From NCBI GenBank assembly GCA_030539495.1, contig JAUNRX010000025.1, positions 1-34,425 of the forward strand: a DNA stretch of 34,425 nt. The letters run 5' to 3'. Position numbers and translations under genes: made by a program. Source of the stretch: a bacterium. Its GTDB lineage: Bacteria; Bacillota; Clostridia; Lachnospirales; Lachnospiraceae. Below are positions 8,234-16,877 of the stretch, in pieces. Positions within the stretch are counted from its first letter, which is position 1. Each line of letters opens with the position of its first letter. A model generated the notes under the pieces. It saw only the letters and a list, made by a program, of their open reading frames with translations. It was not told where the DNA came from and searched no databases.

Positions 8234-9460
8234 TTACTTATCTAAATAAATATGCTGTGGCAATCCATCAATAAAAATTGGGGATAATTCTGCCTGGATT
8301 AATGGTCTTGCATAGTCTAAAAATTCCTGTGTCATGCAAGTATGATCTTTATTTAACCATTCAATTGGGACTTTCTTTTCGAAGTTTGCAACCTGGTGAA
8401 TATCCACTAACTGAGTCGTACATTGATATGGGTCGTTGGAAAGACGTACTAAGGATACCATTTCCCCTGTATGGCCTTCAAATGCTGCTTTTACTGCTGC
8501 CCCACCAACTTGGAATGCCTCTGTAATATCTGTCCTGCTTGTCATGTGGGATGCACAACGTTGTAACGTAGAAAGCTCAATTGCTCTTGTCTTCGTATCT
8601 AATGCAGCTGCAACCCTGTTTGCCAAGTATTTTGCTGTGCCTGATAAGCTAGTATGTCCAAAGGAATCAACAAAACGTGCATCATCCGATAACTCACACA
8701 CATATCTTCCATCTGCAACCTTAACTCCTTCAGAAACTGCGATCACGATGGACTTCTTTTCTTTTTGCATACGTTCTACCTTAGCAATAAAGTTTTCTAC
8801 ATTAAATGGGTACTCTGGAAGACAGATCATATCTACCCCTTCACAGTCCGGACCATTTGCAAGACTTGCTGCTGAAGTAAGCCATCCAGCATTTCTTCCC
8901 ATGATTTCTACGATGGTAACATAATTTGTTCCATATACTGTAGCATCACGAACTAATTCTTTCATTACTACTGCTATATATTTTGCTGCTGAACCATATC
9001 CTGGTGTATGGTCTGTCACTGCTAAATCATTATCAATTGTCTTTGGAACACCGATAAAACGAATATCGCTTCCAATGGATGCTGCATAGTCAGATAACTT
9101 CATAATCGTATCCATACTATCATTTCCACCTATGTAAAAGAAATAACCGATATCTAATTTCTCTAACTTTTCAAATATCTTCATATAAATCTGCTCATCT
9201 TCAGTTACCGAAGGAAGTTTAAATCTACAGCTTCCTAGATAAGAGGATGGCGTTCTTTTTAATAATTCAATTTCTACTTGTCCGGAGATCTTTTCTCCCA
9301 TATCAATATAGTCATCATTAATAAATCCTTCAATCCCATGACACATTCCGTAAATTTTGTCTGCCCCACGTCGAAGCGCCGCCTGATACACCCCTGCCAA
9401 CGTCGCATTGATTACTGCCGTAGGTCCTCCACTTTGTCCAACAATTACATTCTTATTCAT
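8234..9460 (-). CDS. 6-phosphofructokinase, probably pyrophosphate-dependent
   Basis: The enzyme phosphorylates fructose 6-phosphate to fructose 1,6-bisphosphate in glycolysis. The 408-residue protein opens with VIVGQSGGPTAVINATLAG (phosphate donor loop) and has IGGNDSMDT, PKTIDND, EIMGRNAGWL and SEGV. In E. coli ATP-PFK the first two are GGDGS and PGTIDND. Asp in the second position (GGND) and Lys in PKTIDND are the residues that block ATP and mark pyrophosphate users (established for the family), so PPi is the inferred donor. It is longer than the 320-residue ATP enzymes, as expected for that clade. An AGGAGG six bases before the ATG fixes the start. It appears monocistronic. Confidence 0.88.
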   Translation of the reverse strand: MNKNVIVGQSGGPTAVINATLAGVYQAALRRGADKIYGMCHGIEGFINDDYIDMGEKISGQVEIELLKRTPSSYLGSCRFKLPSVTEDEQIYMKIFEKLEKLDIGYFFYIGGNDSMDTIMKLSDYAASIGSDIRFIGVPKTIDNDLAVTDHTPGYGSAAKYIAVVMKELVRDATVYGTNYVTIVEIMGRNAGWLTSAASLANGPDCEGVDMICLPEYPFNVENFIAKVERMQKEKKSIVIAVSEGVKVADGRYVCELSDDARFVDSFGHTSLSGTAKYLANRVAAALDTKTRAIELSTLQRCASHMTSRTDITEAFQVGGAAVKAAFEGHTGEMVSLVRLSNDPYQCTTQLVDIHQVANFEKKVPIEWLNKDHTCMTQEFLDYARPLIQAELSPIFIDGLPQHIYLDK

Positions 9461-9496
9461 TTACTGACCTCCTGATATATTGGTTCAACTATTATT

Positions 9497-9534
9497 TTGC
9501 ACAACCTTTTTTCTTTTCCCTGTAAATTGCACAA
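9497..9534. repeat. TTGCACAA direct repeat upstream of the phosphofructokinase gene
   Basis: The octamer TTGCACAA occurs at 9497-9504 and 9527-9534, 30 bases apart (about three helical turns), in the only upstream region of the gene. It could be a regulator site; two eight-base matches in AT-rich DNA may also be chance. Confidence 0.3.
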
Positions 9535-9585
9535 TTCCCATTCTACCATCAATTTTAAGACAACACAATTTGTGATAGCAAAAAA

Positions 9586-9620
9586 AGCAGTTTGGTTGTA
9601 ATATTTACGCCCAAACTGCT
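9586..9620 (-). terminator. Intrinsic terminator of the 784-residue membrane protein gene
   Basis: A 10-bp stem pairs AGCAGTTTGG (9586-9595) with CCAAACTGCT (9611-9620). On the minus strand it is followed by TTTTTTGC. It lies just past the stop codon at 9626. Confidence 0.85.
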
Positions 9621-9625
9621 CTTTA

Positions 9626-11980
9626 CTAATTCCAAAAATTCACTGCATATAGAATACGATAGTAAAACTCCGCACTTCGTAAGGTCAAGAAACTGCTTCC
9701 GTTTGAAAAAGCAAGACAAACATTATAAATTACTGTAATGATAGACATCGCTGCATATGCCTTATGCCATCGTCTAATGGAACTCTCTTTTTTTGTCTCC
9801 TGCATCTTTTCCTCTACTGCAAATACGATAAATACTGCAGCAATATAAAACAACCAACTAAAATCGCAAAGATATCTTGGTAAAATTCCCGCTCCTCGAA
9901 TATCAACTAGTACCAAACCAAAACCAAATATTATAAGAAGGTTCAGTATTGTATAGATTTGCTTACGCTGTAACTGCTCCTTCACCTTTCCTTTTAGTAC
10001 TAAACACCATAATATTGCACTATTGATCAATAGCCCTCCATACATGGTTTCATATATATTCATTCCAATAAATGAAAAGTTCTTACTACTGCTTAAAATA
10101 AACGGAAATTGCATTCCTACATTGACTGGCTGCAATAAGTAAGTGAATAGACCCGCAATGCTTAGTTTCATACTAAAAATACGATTTGTCATATCATTTG
10201 TTGTAAGATTGTAATTTGCTCCAAAATCAAATGGAGAGTTGAATCGTGCATAATTATAATACATCAATCCTGCTGCCACTAGAACAAATGGAACAACTGC
10301 CCCTATCGTTACACCTAAACTCTTCTTACTAAATAAATTCCTCTTCTCAACAATCTCCTTCCAGAATAAAGGAAATGCTAAAAATGCAATGATAATCAGC
10401 TGTGGTCTACATCCGGCTATTAATGCTATACATAAAGAACCGAAAAACATGTAGCCCCCTGAGATCTTAGTTTCCTTAATGGACGAAATCCAAAAACATA
10501 AACCGGTAATTGCAAACAGTAAACCACATGCAATTGGCATACAGTAAAAATCTGCATGAGTCATAAAATACATAAGTCCCATACCATTGATCATAGCTAC
10601 TGTAATCATCAGGTATACTAGATAGGAGGTTTTTCTAAACCAACGTTCCAATATAATACGGTTCAGCTGACTTACAGCAATCATTAATAATAATGCTAAA
10701 ATACAGATTCCAACACTAGTATTAAAATCCTGTCCCGTAATCAGATAATATGGCAAATAAAAAATCAATTCCGGTACAACGCCAAAATACACATAGTACT
10801 TTCCATTATAATAAGCATGGTCCCAACAGTATGATTCTCCCGCTTCCCTCAATGTCTTATCTCTTAGATGACGATCGTATGGATTAACTATTTCATTTAA
10901 CGTTTGTGATACCGGCCTGTCGATGGATAACTTTCCATTTGCCATTGAATGTGCTAGCTCCTGATATTGCCTGTGATGATCCCATTGCGGATACTTTATA
11001 CTCGTATTGGAATACACTACTACACAAAACAGAACAATCTCTACTGCTATGACACAAGCTGTAACTGCCCATTGTATTTTGCTCTTCTTAGAAAATTTAA
11101 CGCCATATAATTGAGAGCTGGGACGAACAATATATAGTACGGTAAGGCCAGCAAAGATTGCTATTATTCGAAGCCACATAAATTCAAATGGAACTACCGT
11201 ATTCAGCCCCATATTATTTATCGTTATGATATCCTCTTTTTCTGCATCCAAGGTCAATCGAATACTCTTTGAATTTCCTGATAAAGATACCATTGCATTG
11301 TGGCTTCGCTCTACTTTACCAACAATCTCTCTTTTACCACAATAAAAGAATGTTGCATTGGCTGCGTCGGTTGCTGCAAATCTAACAGTTGTCGCCATAT
11401 TTGCATCTACAGTTGGTGAATAGCGATTGATATCAAATAATATATTCTTAATATGTGCATCAAATTCATCAAAGATTACTGTGACATCCTCTTTTGATAC
11501 AACCTTATACGTATTACCTTTAATCTTCTCAAGTCCTTTTCCCACTGTAGTATTACTTTCTACATATTGGTTATTCCTTGTTATAATGTGTTGATAATTA
11601 AATAGTACGATCTCGAGTACGATTGCAATCATCGCAAACTTACAAAGTGCAAAAACAAACTTCCACTTCCTATTTTCTACTTTCCATGTAACAAACTTAT
11701 TTCTTCTATTTAATATTTCATATACTACAAACATAATCACACCTGTACATCCCATGGATAACAGCATATATTCTGCTATTGAGCATTTCTGTAATTGGTC
11801 ATTTCCTATGTAAAGATAAATACACACATAACTAAGCAGCATTCCAACAATACCGTGGAGTAAATACCTTGCTATGTTCACCTTAAAACGGTCTCTGTCT
11901 TGTAAATAGTTTATTGCCCATTCGTTTAGTAGTCCCATTGCAATCTGGACCAATAAAATAGTCGCAAGTAATTTCATCAT
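9626..11980 (-). CDS. Large polytopic membrane protein, GT-C-like, function unknown
   Basis: The 784-residue protein has about four N-terminal membrane helices (to about 135), then an extracytoplasmic, mostly beta-type segment (about 140-265), then some nine more helices. A conserved-looking loop near 350-410 reads NPYDRHLRD ... CWDHAYYNGKYYVYFGVVP, with acidic residues just after a membrane helix. Many-helix proteins with acidic first loops are typical of lipid-linked sugar (GT-C) transferases, but no diagnostic motif is clear, so this is inference only. GAGGAGAA precedes two adjacent ATG codons (11980 or 11977); either may be used. It has its own terminator and lies alone between the PFK and the ABC cluster. 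Confidence 0.7.
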   Translation of the reverse strand: MMKLLATILLVQIAMGLLNEWAINYLQDRDRFKVNIARYLLHGIVGMLLSYVCIYLYIGNDQLQKCSIAEYMLLSMGCTGVIMFVVYEILNRRNKFVTWKVENRKWKFVFALCKFAMIAIVLEIVLFNYQHIITRNNQYVESNTTVGKGLEKIKGNTYKVVSKEDVTVIFDEFDAHIKNILFDINRYSPTVDANMATTVRFAATDAANATFFYCGKREIVGKVERSHNAMVSLSGNSKSIRLTLDAEKEDIITINNMGLNTVVPFEFMWLRIIAIFAGLTVLYIVRPSSQLYGVKFSKKSKIQWAVTACVIAVEIVLFCVVVYSNTSIKYPQWDHHRQYQELAHSMANGKLSIDRPVSQTLNEIVNPYDRHLRDKTLREAGESYCWDHAYYNGKYYVYFGVVPELIFYLPYYLITGQDFNTSVGICILALLLMIAVSQLNRIILERWFRKTSYLVYLMITVAMINGMGLMYFMTHADFYCMPIACGLLFAITGLCFWISSIKETKISGGYMFFGSLCIALIAGCRPQLIIIAFLAFPLFWKEIVEKRNLFSKKSLGVTIGAVVPFVLVAAGLMYYNYARFNSPFDFGANYNLTTNDMTNRIFSMKLSIAGLFTYLLQPVNVGMQFPFILSSSKNFSFIGMNIYETMYGGLLINSAILWCLVLKGKVKEQLQRKQIYTILNLLIIFGFGLVLVDIRGAGILPRYLCDFSWLFYIAAVFIVFAVEEKMQETKKESSIRRWHKAYAAMSIITVIYNVCLAFSNGSSFLTLRSAEFYYRILYAVNFWN

Positions 11981-12062
11981 TTCTCCTCTGTAATTATATT
12001 CTATAAAGATAAAATCCGTACAATTATATCATTCTCCTGTATTTCTGTAAAGTTTTATAATA

Positions 12063-12104
12063 AATAGGGAGTCAATCATACTGAACTATGATTGACCCCC
12101 TATT
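12063..12104 (-). terminator. Intrinsic terminator of the CPCC-type gene
   Basis: An 18-bp stem with one mismatch pairs 12063-12080 with 12087-12104 (AATAGGGAGTCAATCATA against TATGATTGACCCCCTATT). It begins ten bases past the stop codon; the minus-strand tail is T-rich (TTATTATAAAAC) rather than a pure T-run. Confidence 0.7.
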
Positions 12105-12114
12105 CTTCTATTTA

Positions 12115-12327
12115 TTAAAACCCAGATACTTGAGCGATTCTAAAATATTTCATTCTAGCCTGGTTTAGACTTAATTCATTTGCTCCGCCCATGTAATCTG
12201 GATTGTCATACTGCATTTGATCATCTTCCCATCCGCAGATACTGCAGATTTCAGATGTACCTGGTGGCATTTTCTCTAATGTATAATTTCTACAACATGT
12301 ACATTGGTATCTTTTATAACTCTCCAT
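12115..12327 (-). CDS. CPCC-family small cysteine-rich protein
   Basis: The 70-residue protein has two cysteine pairs, CTCC near residue 9 and CSIC near 28, then GWEDD, YDNPDYMGGAN and SLNQAR. This is the layout of the CPCC cysteine-rich family, a probable one-zinc ribbon of unknown function; the first pair reads CTCC here instead of CPCC. The four cysteines fit metal binding (inference). The ribosome site AGGAG lies about 12 bases from the ATG, rather far. It follows the permease gene on the same strand after 170 bases with a weak hairpin, so it may be a separate unit or a read-through member of the export operon. Confidence 0.8.
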   Translation of the reverse strand: MESYKRYQCTCCRNYTLEKMPPGTSEICSICGWEDDQMQYDNPDYMGGANELSLNQARMKYFRIAQVSGF

Positions 12328-12454
12328 TTGAATAAACCGCTCCTTTATATCGACTAACCAAATAAATTCCCATACTATTTATTTCCGTTAGTTTACAATT
12401 TCTTTATTTACGGTAATATATTATAGCATAAAATAAAACTGCTTTGGTTACAAA

Positions 12455-12471
12455 ATTAGATACAATCTAAT
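12455..12471 (-). terminator. Weak terminator-like hairpin after the permease gene
   Basis: ATTAGAT (12455-12461) pairs with ATCTAAT (12465-12471), followed on minus by TTTTG. The stem is short and AT-only, so termination would be leaky. Confidence 0.35.
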
Positions 12472-12498
12472 AAAAAGGGGCTTTTTTCTAAAGTTCTT

Positions 12499-14829
12499 TT
12501 ACTCGGTTATTAACTCATATGCAGAAATCTTCTTAATCCTTCTTGATACCAATAAGGAACTGAAGAATGCTACTGCAATTACTGCTGCTAGTACCAACAC
12601 AACCATTGGAACTGGAACGATAAATCCTATCTTCAATACTCCTAATAAATGAAATACATTTGCAATTACTGAATTCATACATAAGTAGCTTACGATTGCT
12701 CCTATCACTCCGCCAAGACATACGATTGGAAGCAAGCTGACTGCTGTCTGAAGAATTAGCTGGTTGGTTGTAAATCCAATGGCTTTTGCAATTCCGAAAT
12801 CTACTTTCTTTCTTATTATAATTGTCTTGATTACCATATATAAGATGATAAGGATCATCGCTATGGTGATACCGATGATAAAGGCACATAATATGCCGGA
12901 AATCATTTTAAATGTCTGAAGTGAGCTTTCTATGGACTTCGCTGCATTTACACTTGAAAGAATCTGCCCTCCATACTCTTTGGTCAGCTCATCAATATAC
13001 TCTGAAGTAACACTCTCATCCTTTAGATAAATATTCAATGCCTGCTTCTTATACTCTGGGTCGATTTTTTTATATGCTGAAGTCGTAAGCTCTACACAAA
13101 CTCCATTACTATCTACTGACTGTATAAAACCGGTTATCATGTAGTCCTCGGCATTTGTTCCATAATTAATTGTAAGTTTATCACCAATCTTTAAATTATG
13201 AGATTTCTCTAACTCGGAACCTACGGCAACCTCATTCGCATGTTCCGGATTTCTTCCCTTATAGCAGATGTCATTATCCATCTTACTAAAATCATCGGTA
13301 ATAAACGCTGCAATATTTTCTTTATCAATCATGACAGATGCTCCATCATAATATAATGCTTCCTTTACATTAGAATTACTTTTTATTTTATCCAAAAGCT
13401 GTGTATCCTCTGAATTTGCCACATTCAATGTAATCGATTGCTTTGTCTCTACTAGGGCATTGATAAATGCATTTGCATCTACACTAATGTTATAAAACAT
13501 GGTTCCTGCAAATATTCCAGCAAACATGACTGCAATTAAAAGTAAGAATAATAATACATTCTGCTTTCCATTGGTGAGCATCATTTTACATGACATAATA
13601 AAACTAACCGTTCCCTTGGTCTCCTCCATAGGAAAATGATTTTTCTTAAAGTCGTGGGCTTCTTTTCCTCCGCGAAGCGCTATGATTGCTGCCATCCTAC
13701 GGATCTTTCTAGCTGTCAGATAACTAAATGCGGTAATTAAAGCAACCACTACGAAAAGGACGATTCCTCCTGCTACTACGTCAATTCCCTGCTCCCAAAT
13801 AACTCCTGTCTGAGCCGTGTAGATCATCTGAAGGACTGGAACTACGAAGTAGGAAGCAATAATTCCAATTAAGGATGCAACGATACCAACCACTATATAT
13901 GGCATGATCATGGATAAGATAATCTGATTTCCCGTATATCCTAATGCCTTCAATACCCCCATGTTCTTAATTTCTTCTTCAATACTGCTATTAATCCTAA
14001 AGTTGCTGACTAATAAGCTTACTACTAAAACAATTAGTGCAAATGCAATAAAGATGGCACCAATCATATTGGCAGTAATCGTCCTTCCATTTTTACAAGC
14101 TTCAAAATAACTATTCTTATAATAGCCACTTAGTTTTCCCATTAATAAATCGGCAATCTTGGAAGAAACCGTCTTTCCTGCCTCTTTTGTCTTACACTTG
14201 GTAAAGATACTGACTGCTTTTGCCTCTTCTCCTGTTTCTTTCTGTAATGCCTGATACGATTTCTCTGGAAGGTAGACACTGACTAATCCAAGACTCTGTC
14301 CTCCATAAACCATATCCTCCACAAATCCATCAATAATAAAGCTGTATTCCTTCTTTTCCACAGTATAAGTATAGGTATCTCCAAGCTTATATCCAGCATA
14401 ACTTAAATACTGGGAAACATAAGCACTCTGCTCTGTCTGATTTCCGGTCTTCTCTACAACCTGAATCTCATTTAGGCTGTGTGACTCATCCTTATTGAAA
14501 AAGACATTCTCAAGGTCCATAGCATTATCATGAAACTTAAAGGATCCTTGCAGAAGAAGCGCCTCTCTTGTCTCTACACTCTCCACATCATTTATTTTCT
14601 TAATCTCATCCAAATAGTTTGGCTGGTAGTCAGACTTCATCATTACAGTAAACGTATCTGGGCTATGATAGTCCTCCCACTTCTTATCAAATGACTTAGA
14701 AAAGTTAAGCTGAGAAAGCAATCCTAGATGAAACATAACGACTGCCAGGATTAAGATAATTCCAAAGGATATATACTGACTCATATTCTTTCTTATATTA
14801 CGTGCTGCTAATATTCCATATTGTTTCAT
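12499..14829 (-). CDS. ABC transporter permease, FtsX/MacB type with two FtsX domains
   Basis: The 776-residue integral membrane protein starts with a TM helix (about 19-40), then a large extracytoplasmic domain (to about 255), three helices (about 260-375) with the cytoplasmic coupling segment MGVLKALGYTGNQ, a fourth helix near 425, a second extracytoplasmic domain (about 450-645), and three final helices with KAIGFTTNQ as the second coupling segment. Duplicated FtsX modules of this kind move lipids, peptides or antimicrobial compounds, or transmit force, with a MacB/LolD-type ATPase (family knowledge). The ATPase gene ends 18 bases upstream. GGGGGG serves as the ribosome site. Substrate unknown; linkage to a two-component system suggests a cell-envelope or peptide stress role. 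Confidence 0.92.
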   Translation of the reverse strand: MKQYGILAARNIRKNMSQYISFGIILILAVVMFHLGLLSQLNFSKSFDKKWEDYHSPDTFTVMMKSDYQPNYLDEIKKINDVESVETREALLLQGSFKFHDNAMDLENVFFNKDESHSLNEIQVVEKTGNQTEQSAYVSQYLSYAGYKLGDTYTYTVEKKEYSFIIDGFVEDMVYGGQSLGLVSVYLPEKSYQALQKETGEEAKAVSIFTKCKTKEAGKTVSSKIADLLMGKLSGYYKNSYFEACKNGRTITANMIGAIFIAFALIVLVVSLLVSNFRINSSIEEEIKNMGVLKALGYTGNQIILSMIMPYIVVGIVASLIGIIASYFVVPVLQMIYTAQTGVIWEQGIDVVAGGIVLFVVVALITAFSYLTARKIRRMAAIIALRGGKEAHDFKKNHFPMEETKGTVSFIMSCKMMLTNGKQNVLLFLLLIAVMFAGIFAGTMFYNISVDANAFINALVETKQSITLNVANSEDTQLLDKIKSNSNVKEALYYDGASVMIDKENIAAFITDDFSKMDNDICYKGRNPEHANEVAVGSELEKSHNLKIGDKLTINYGTNAEDYMITGFIQSVDSNGVCVELTTSAYKKIDPEYKKQALNIYLKDESVTSEYIDELTKEYGGQILSSVNAAKSIESSLQTFKMISGILCAFIIGITIAMILIILYMVIKTIIIRKKVDFGIAKAIGFTTNQLILQTAVSLLPIVCLGGVIGAIVSYLCMNSVIANVFHLLGVLKIGFIVPVPMVVLVLAAVIAVAFFSSLLVSRRIKKISAYELITE

Positions 14830-14847
14830 TATCCATTCCCCCCGTCA

Positions 14848-15618
14848 CTAATAACCCATCTCATTTAAAAATGCATCTAGCTTATGTCGTCTTTCTAGAT
14901 CTTCTTTCTTAAATTGTCCAAGATCACACTCTCCTTGTATCTGGCCATCCCGAAGATAAATAATTCGGTTTCCACGCATTGCGGAACGTAAGTCATGGGT
15001 AACCATCACAATGCTCTGCCCTTCCATATGAAAATCAGAAAAGACATCCAGCACTGCTTCTGAGTTACTTGAGTTTAATGCTCCGGTTGGCTCATCTGCA
15101 AACAATACGCTAGGCTTATTAATTAATGCGCGAACAATGCCTGCACGCTGTGCCTCTCCACCAGATACCTGGGTTGCTGTCTTTTTATAAGTCACTGGCT
15201 CTAGATTTACCTTAGAAAATAGCTCCTTTGCATAAGTTGCTACTTCCTTCTTATTTTTTGAAATCAATAATCCGCTGGCCATTGTATTATCAAACAGGCT
15301 CATATTATCCATCATATAAATCTGTTGGAATACAAATCCACAATTTCTTCGACGAAATACTGCTAACTGGTCATCGGATAACTTAGTAATCTCCTGACCG
15401 CAAAAACTAATCTCTCCCAGTGTTGGCTGATCCATTCCAGACAGCGCGTACATCAATGTACTCTTGCCGGCTCCTGAGGAACCCATAATAATGGTAAAGT
15501 CTCCCTTATAAATCTCTACCTCTAAGTTCTTTAGAATATGCTGCTGTACTCCTCCATTGGAAAATGTCTTACATAACTGCCTTGCCCGTAATACAACTTG
15601 CTTCTTTGTTTCACTCAT
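14848..15618 (-). CDS. ABC transporter ATP-binding protein (MacB/LolD/BceA type)
   Basis: The 256-residue cytoplasmic ATPase energises the adjacent FtsX-type permease. Seen: Walker A GSSGAGKST (about 44-52), Q-loop FVFQQIYMM, signature VSGGEAQR, Walker B VLFADEPTGAL and the switch histidine in VMVTHDLRSA. The ADEPTGAL form and the length are typical for this export subfamily. GGAGGAG lies eight bases before the ATG. The gene is separated from the kinase by about 104 bases that contain an 11-bp-phased direct repeat and a promoter candidate, so ATPase and permease are probably induced separately by the response regulator. Confidence 0.95.
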   Translation of the reverse strand: MSETKKQVVLRARQLCKTFSNGGVQQHILKNLEVEIYKGDFTIIMGSSGAGKSTLMYALSGMDQPTLGEISFCGQEITKLSDDQLAVFRRRNCGFVFQQIYMMDNMSLFDNTMASGLLISKNKKEVATYAKELFSKVNLEPVTYKKTATQVSGGEAQRAGIVRALINKPSVLFADEPTGALNSSNSEAVLDVFSDFHMEGQSIVMVTHDLRSAMRGNRIIYLRDGQIQGECDLGQFKKEDLERRHKLDAFLNEMGY

Positions 15619-15704
15619 TTATAACTCCTCCTTGTTTTTCTCTTTTCATTGACTTAATCATATAGATAATGGAGGATTTATTCTTTATCCGGCTCTTGTT
15701 TAAA

Positions 15705-15721
15705 CCTTAATTATTCCTTAA
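15705..15721 (-). promoter_or_regulatory. Direct-repeat operator candidate for the response regulator
   Basis: On the minus strand TTAAGG is repeated exactly with an 11-base period (15716-15721 and 15705-15710, spacer AATAA). OmpR/PhoB-type regulators bind such head-to-tail half-sites one helical turn apart (established). TAAAGA (15682-15687) lies 17 bases after the second half-site and could be a -10, as at activator-dependent promoters. The site starts two bases past the kinase stop codon and precedes the ABC genes. Confidence 0.5.
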
Positions 15722-15722
15722 C

Positions 15723-16877
15723 TCAGACTAGCTTGAATTTTAACTGCACCACAAATCCCTGCCTGCTTGGCAGAATTTCCAGATCCCCCTGCATCTTTTG
15801 CATAAAGTAACGGGAGATATATAGTCCAATTCCTGCTCCGCTCTTTCCTTCTCCATTCTTTCCTCTGTAATACTTATTCACAACCAGCAATCGTTCCATA
15901 TCAGATACTCCACACCCATAATCCCTGATTTCTACAAATAAATTGCCTTCTTCCAAATAAGACTCCACTTCTATCTTTGTACCTGCATATTTATAGGAAT
16001 TGCTGATAATATTGTCAAACACTTGCTGTAAGCGGATCGGATCACAGTAAATCAGCCCCTCCTCTATTGCAAAGCTAGTAACCAGTCCTCTGTCATCTGC
16101 CTCTTTGATCATGTTTGCTAATCCCGTACTCTCATATTCCTTTTTCTCCACCTTAAGTTCTTGTAACTCTTCTAATGTAGAGTGAAGCAAGTTATTTACA
16201 AGGACTTGAATATGGTCTGCCTTATCTGAAATAGCCATTAGTTTTTTCTTCGCCTTTTCCTCATTGGATGTGACCGTAAGTAATTCTGCCATAGCCTTGA
16301 TCGATGCAAGCGGTGTCTTAATATCATGGCTAAGGGAAGCGATTAACTCCTTTTTACTTTCGTTTACTCGTCTTTCATTCTCCCTGGCCTTGGCTAATTG
16401 TTCCCGCATTAAATCAAAGCTCTCTGTAAACTCTCCGAATGCATTCCCTTTATCCTTTTTAAGGGGTAGATCTAAGTTACCTGCCGCCATATGTCTTGCA
16501 AATAGGTTAAGCTCCCCAAAAGGCTCAATTAATGTATGTTTTAAGTACCAGAGATATAGGAGATTTAATACCACTAGTACCCCGATACAAAGACCAAATG
16601 TCCAGATTATCTTATACTTTGCACTATGAAACTCCTCCTTTGTATTGCTATATACTACAATCGTATCCTCCTGTTCAAGGACTTCCACACCATATTTCTG
16701 GGACTTTTCCCTTACCACATCTGACTGTAGACCACTCTCCTTAACTGATTGAACCACATCATTGATATCTACTGCGCTTGGCTCTTGAATCTCCTTTTTG
16801 CTTATTACTAATAGAAAGAACACGCAAATACATGCATAGAACAAAAGGATTGTAATTATGACCTTCTTATTCTTCAT
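15723..16877 (-). CDS. Two-component sensor histidine kinase
   Basis: The 384-residue membrane kinase has TM1 (about 6-26), a small extracytoplasmic sensor of about 60 residues, TM2 (about 89-113), a HAMP linker (about 113-165), HisKA with the phospho-acceptor His184 in SLSHDIKTPLAS, and a HATPase domain with N-box NIISNSYKYA, G1 RDYGCGVSD and G2 GKSGAGIGLYISRY. It autophosphorylates and passes phosphate to the regulator encoded just upstream. The start overlaps the regulator's 3' end by 11 bases, which implies translational coupling. The sensor is larger than in intramembrane BceS-type kinases, so it probably has a ligand-binding extracellular domain. Signal unknown; the downstream ABC exporter is the likely target. 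Confidence 0.95.
   Translation of the reverse strand: MKNKKVIITILLFYACICVFFLLVISKKEIQEPSAVDINDVVQSVKESGLQSDVVREKSQKYGVEVLEQEDTIVVYSNTKEEFHSAKYKIIWTFGLCIGVLVVLNLLYLWYLKHTLIEPFGELNLFARHMAAGNLDLPLKKDKGNAFGEFTESFDLMREQLAKARENERRVNESKKELIASLSHDIKTPLASIKAMAELLTVTSNEEKAKKKLMAISDKADHIQVLVNNLLHSTLEELQELKVEKKEYESTGLANMIKEADDRGLVTSFAIEEGLIYCDPIRLQQVFDNIISNSYKYAGTKIEVESYLEEGNLFVEIRDYGCGVSDMERLLVVNKYYRGKNGEGKSGAGIGLYISRYFMQKMQGDLEILPSRQGFVVQLKFKLV

Noticed and set aside
8436-8924. 162-residue plus-strand open frame opposite the phosphofructokinase
   Set aside because: Antisense shadow of a well-supported enzyme gene; no start signals and no recognisable domain.
12533-12889. 118-residue minus-strand open frame inside the permease gene
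   Set aside because: Alternate frame of the permease 3' end, with composition unlike a protein family.
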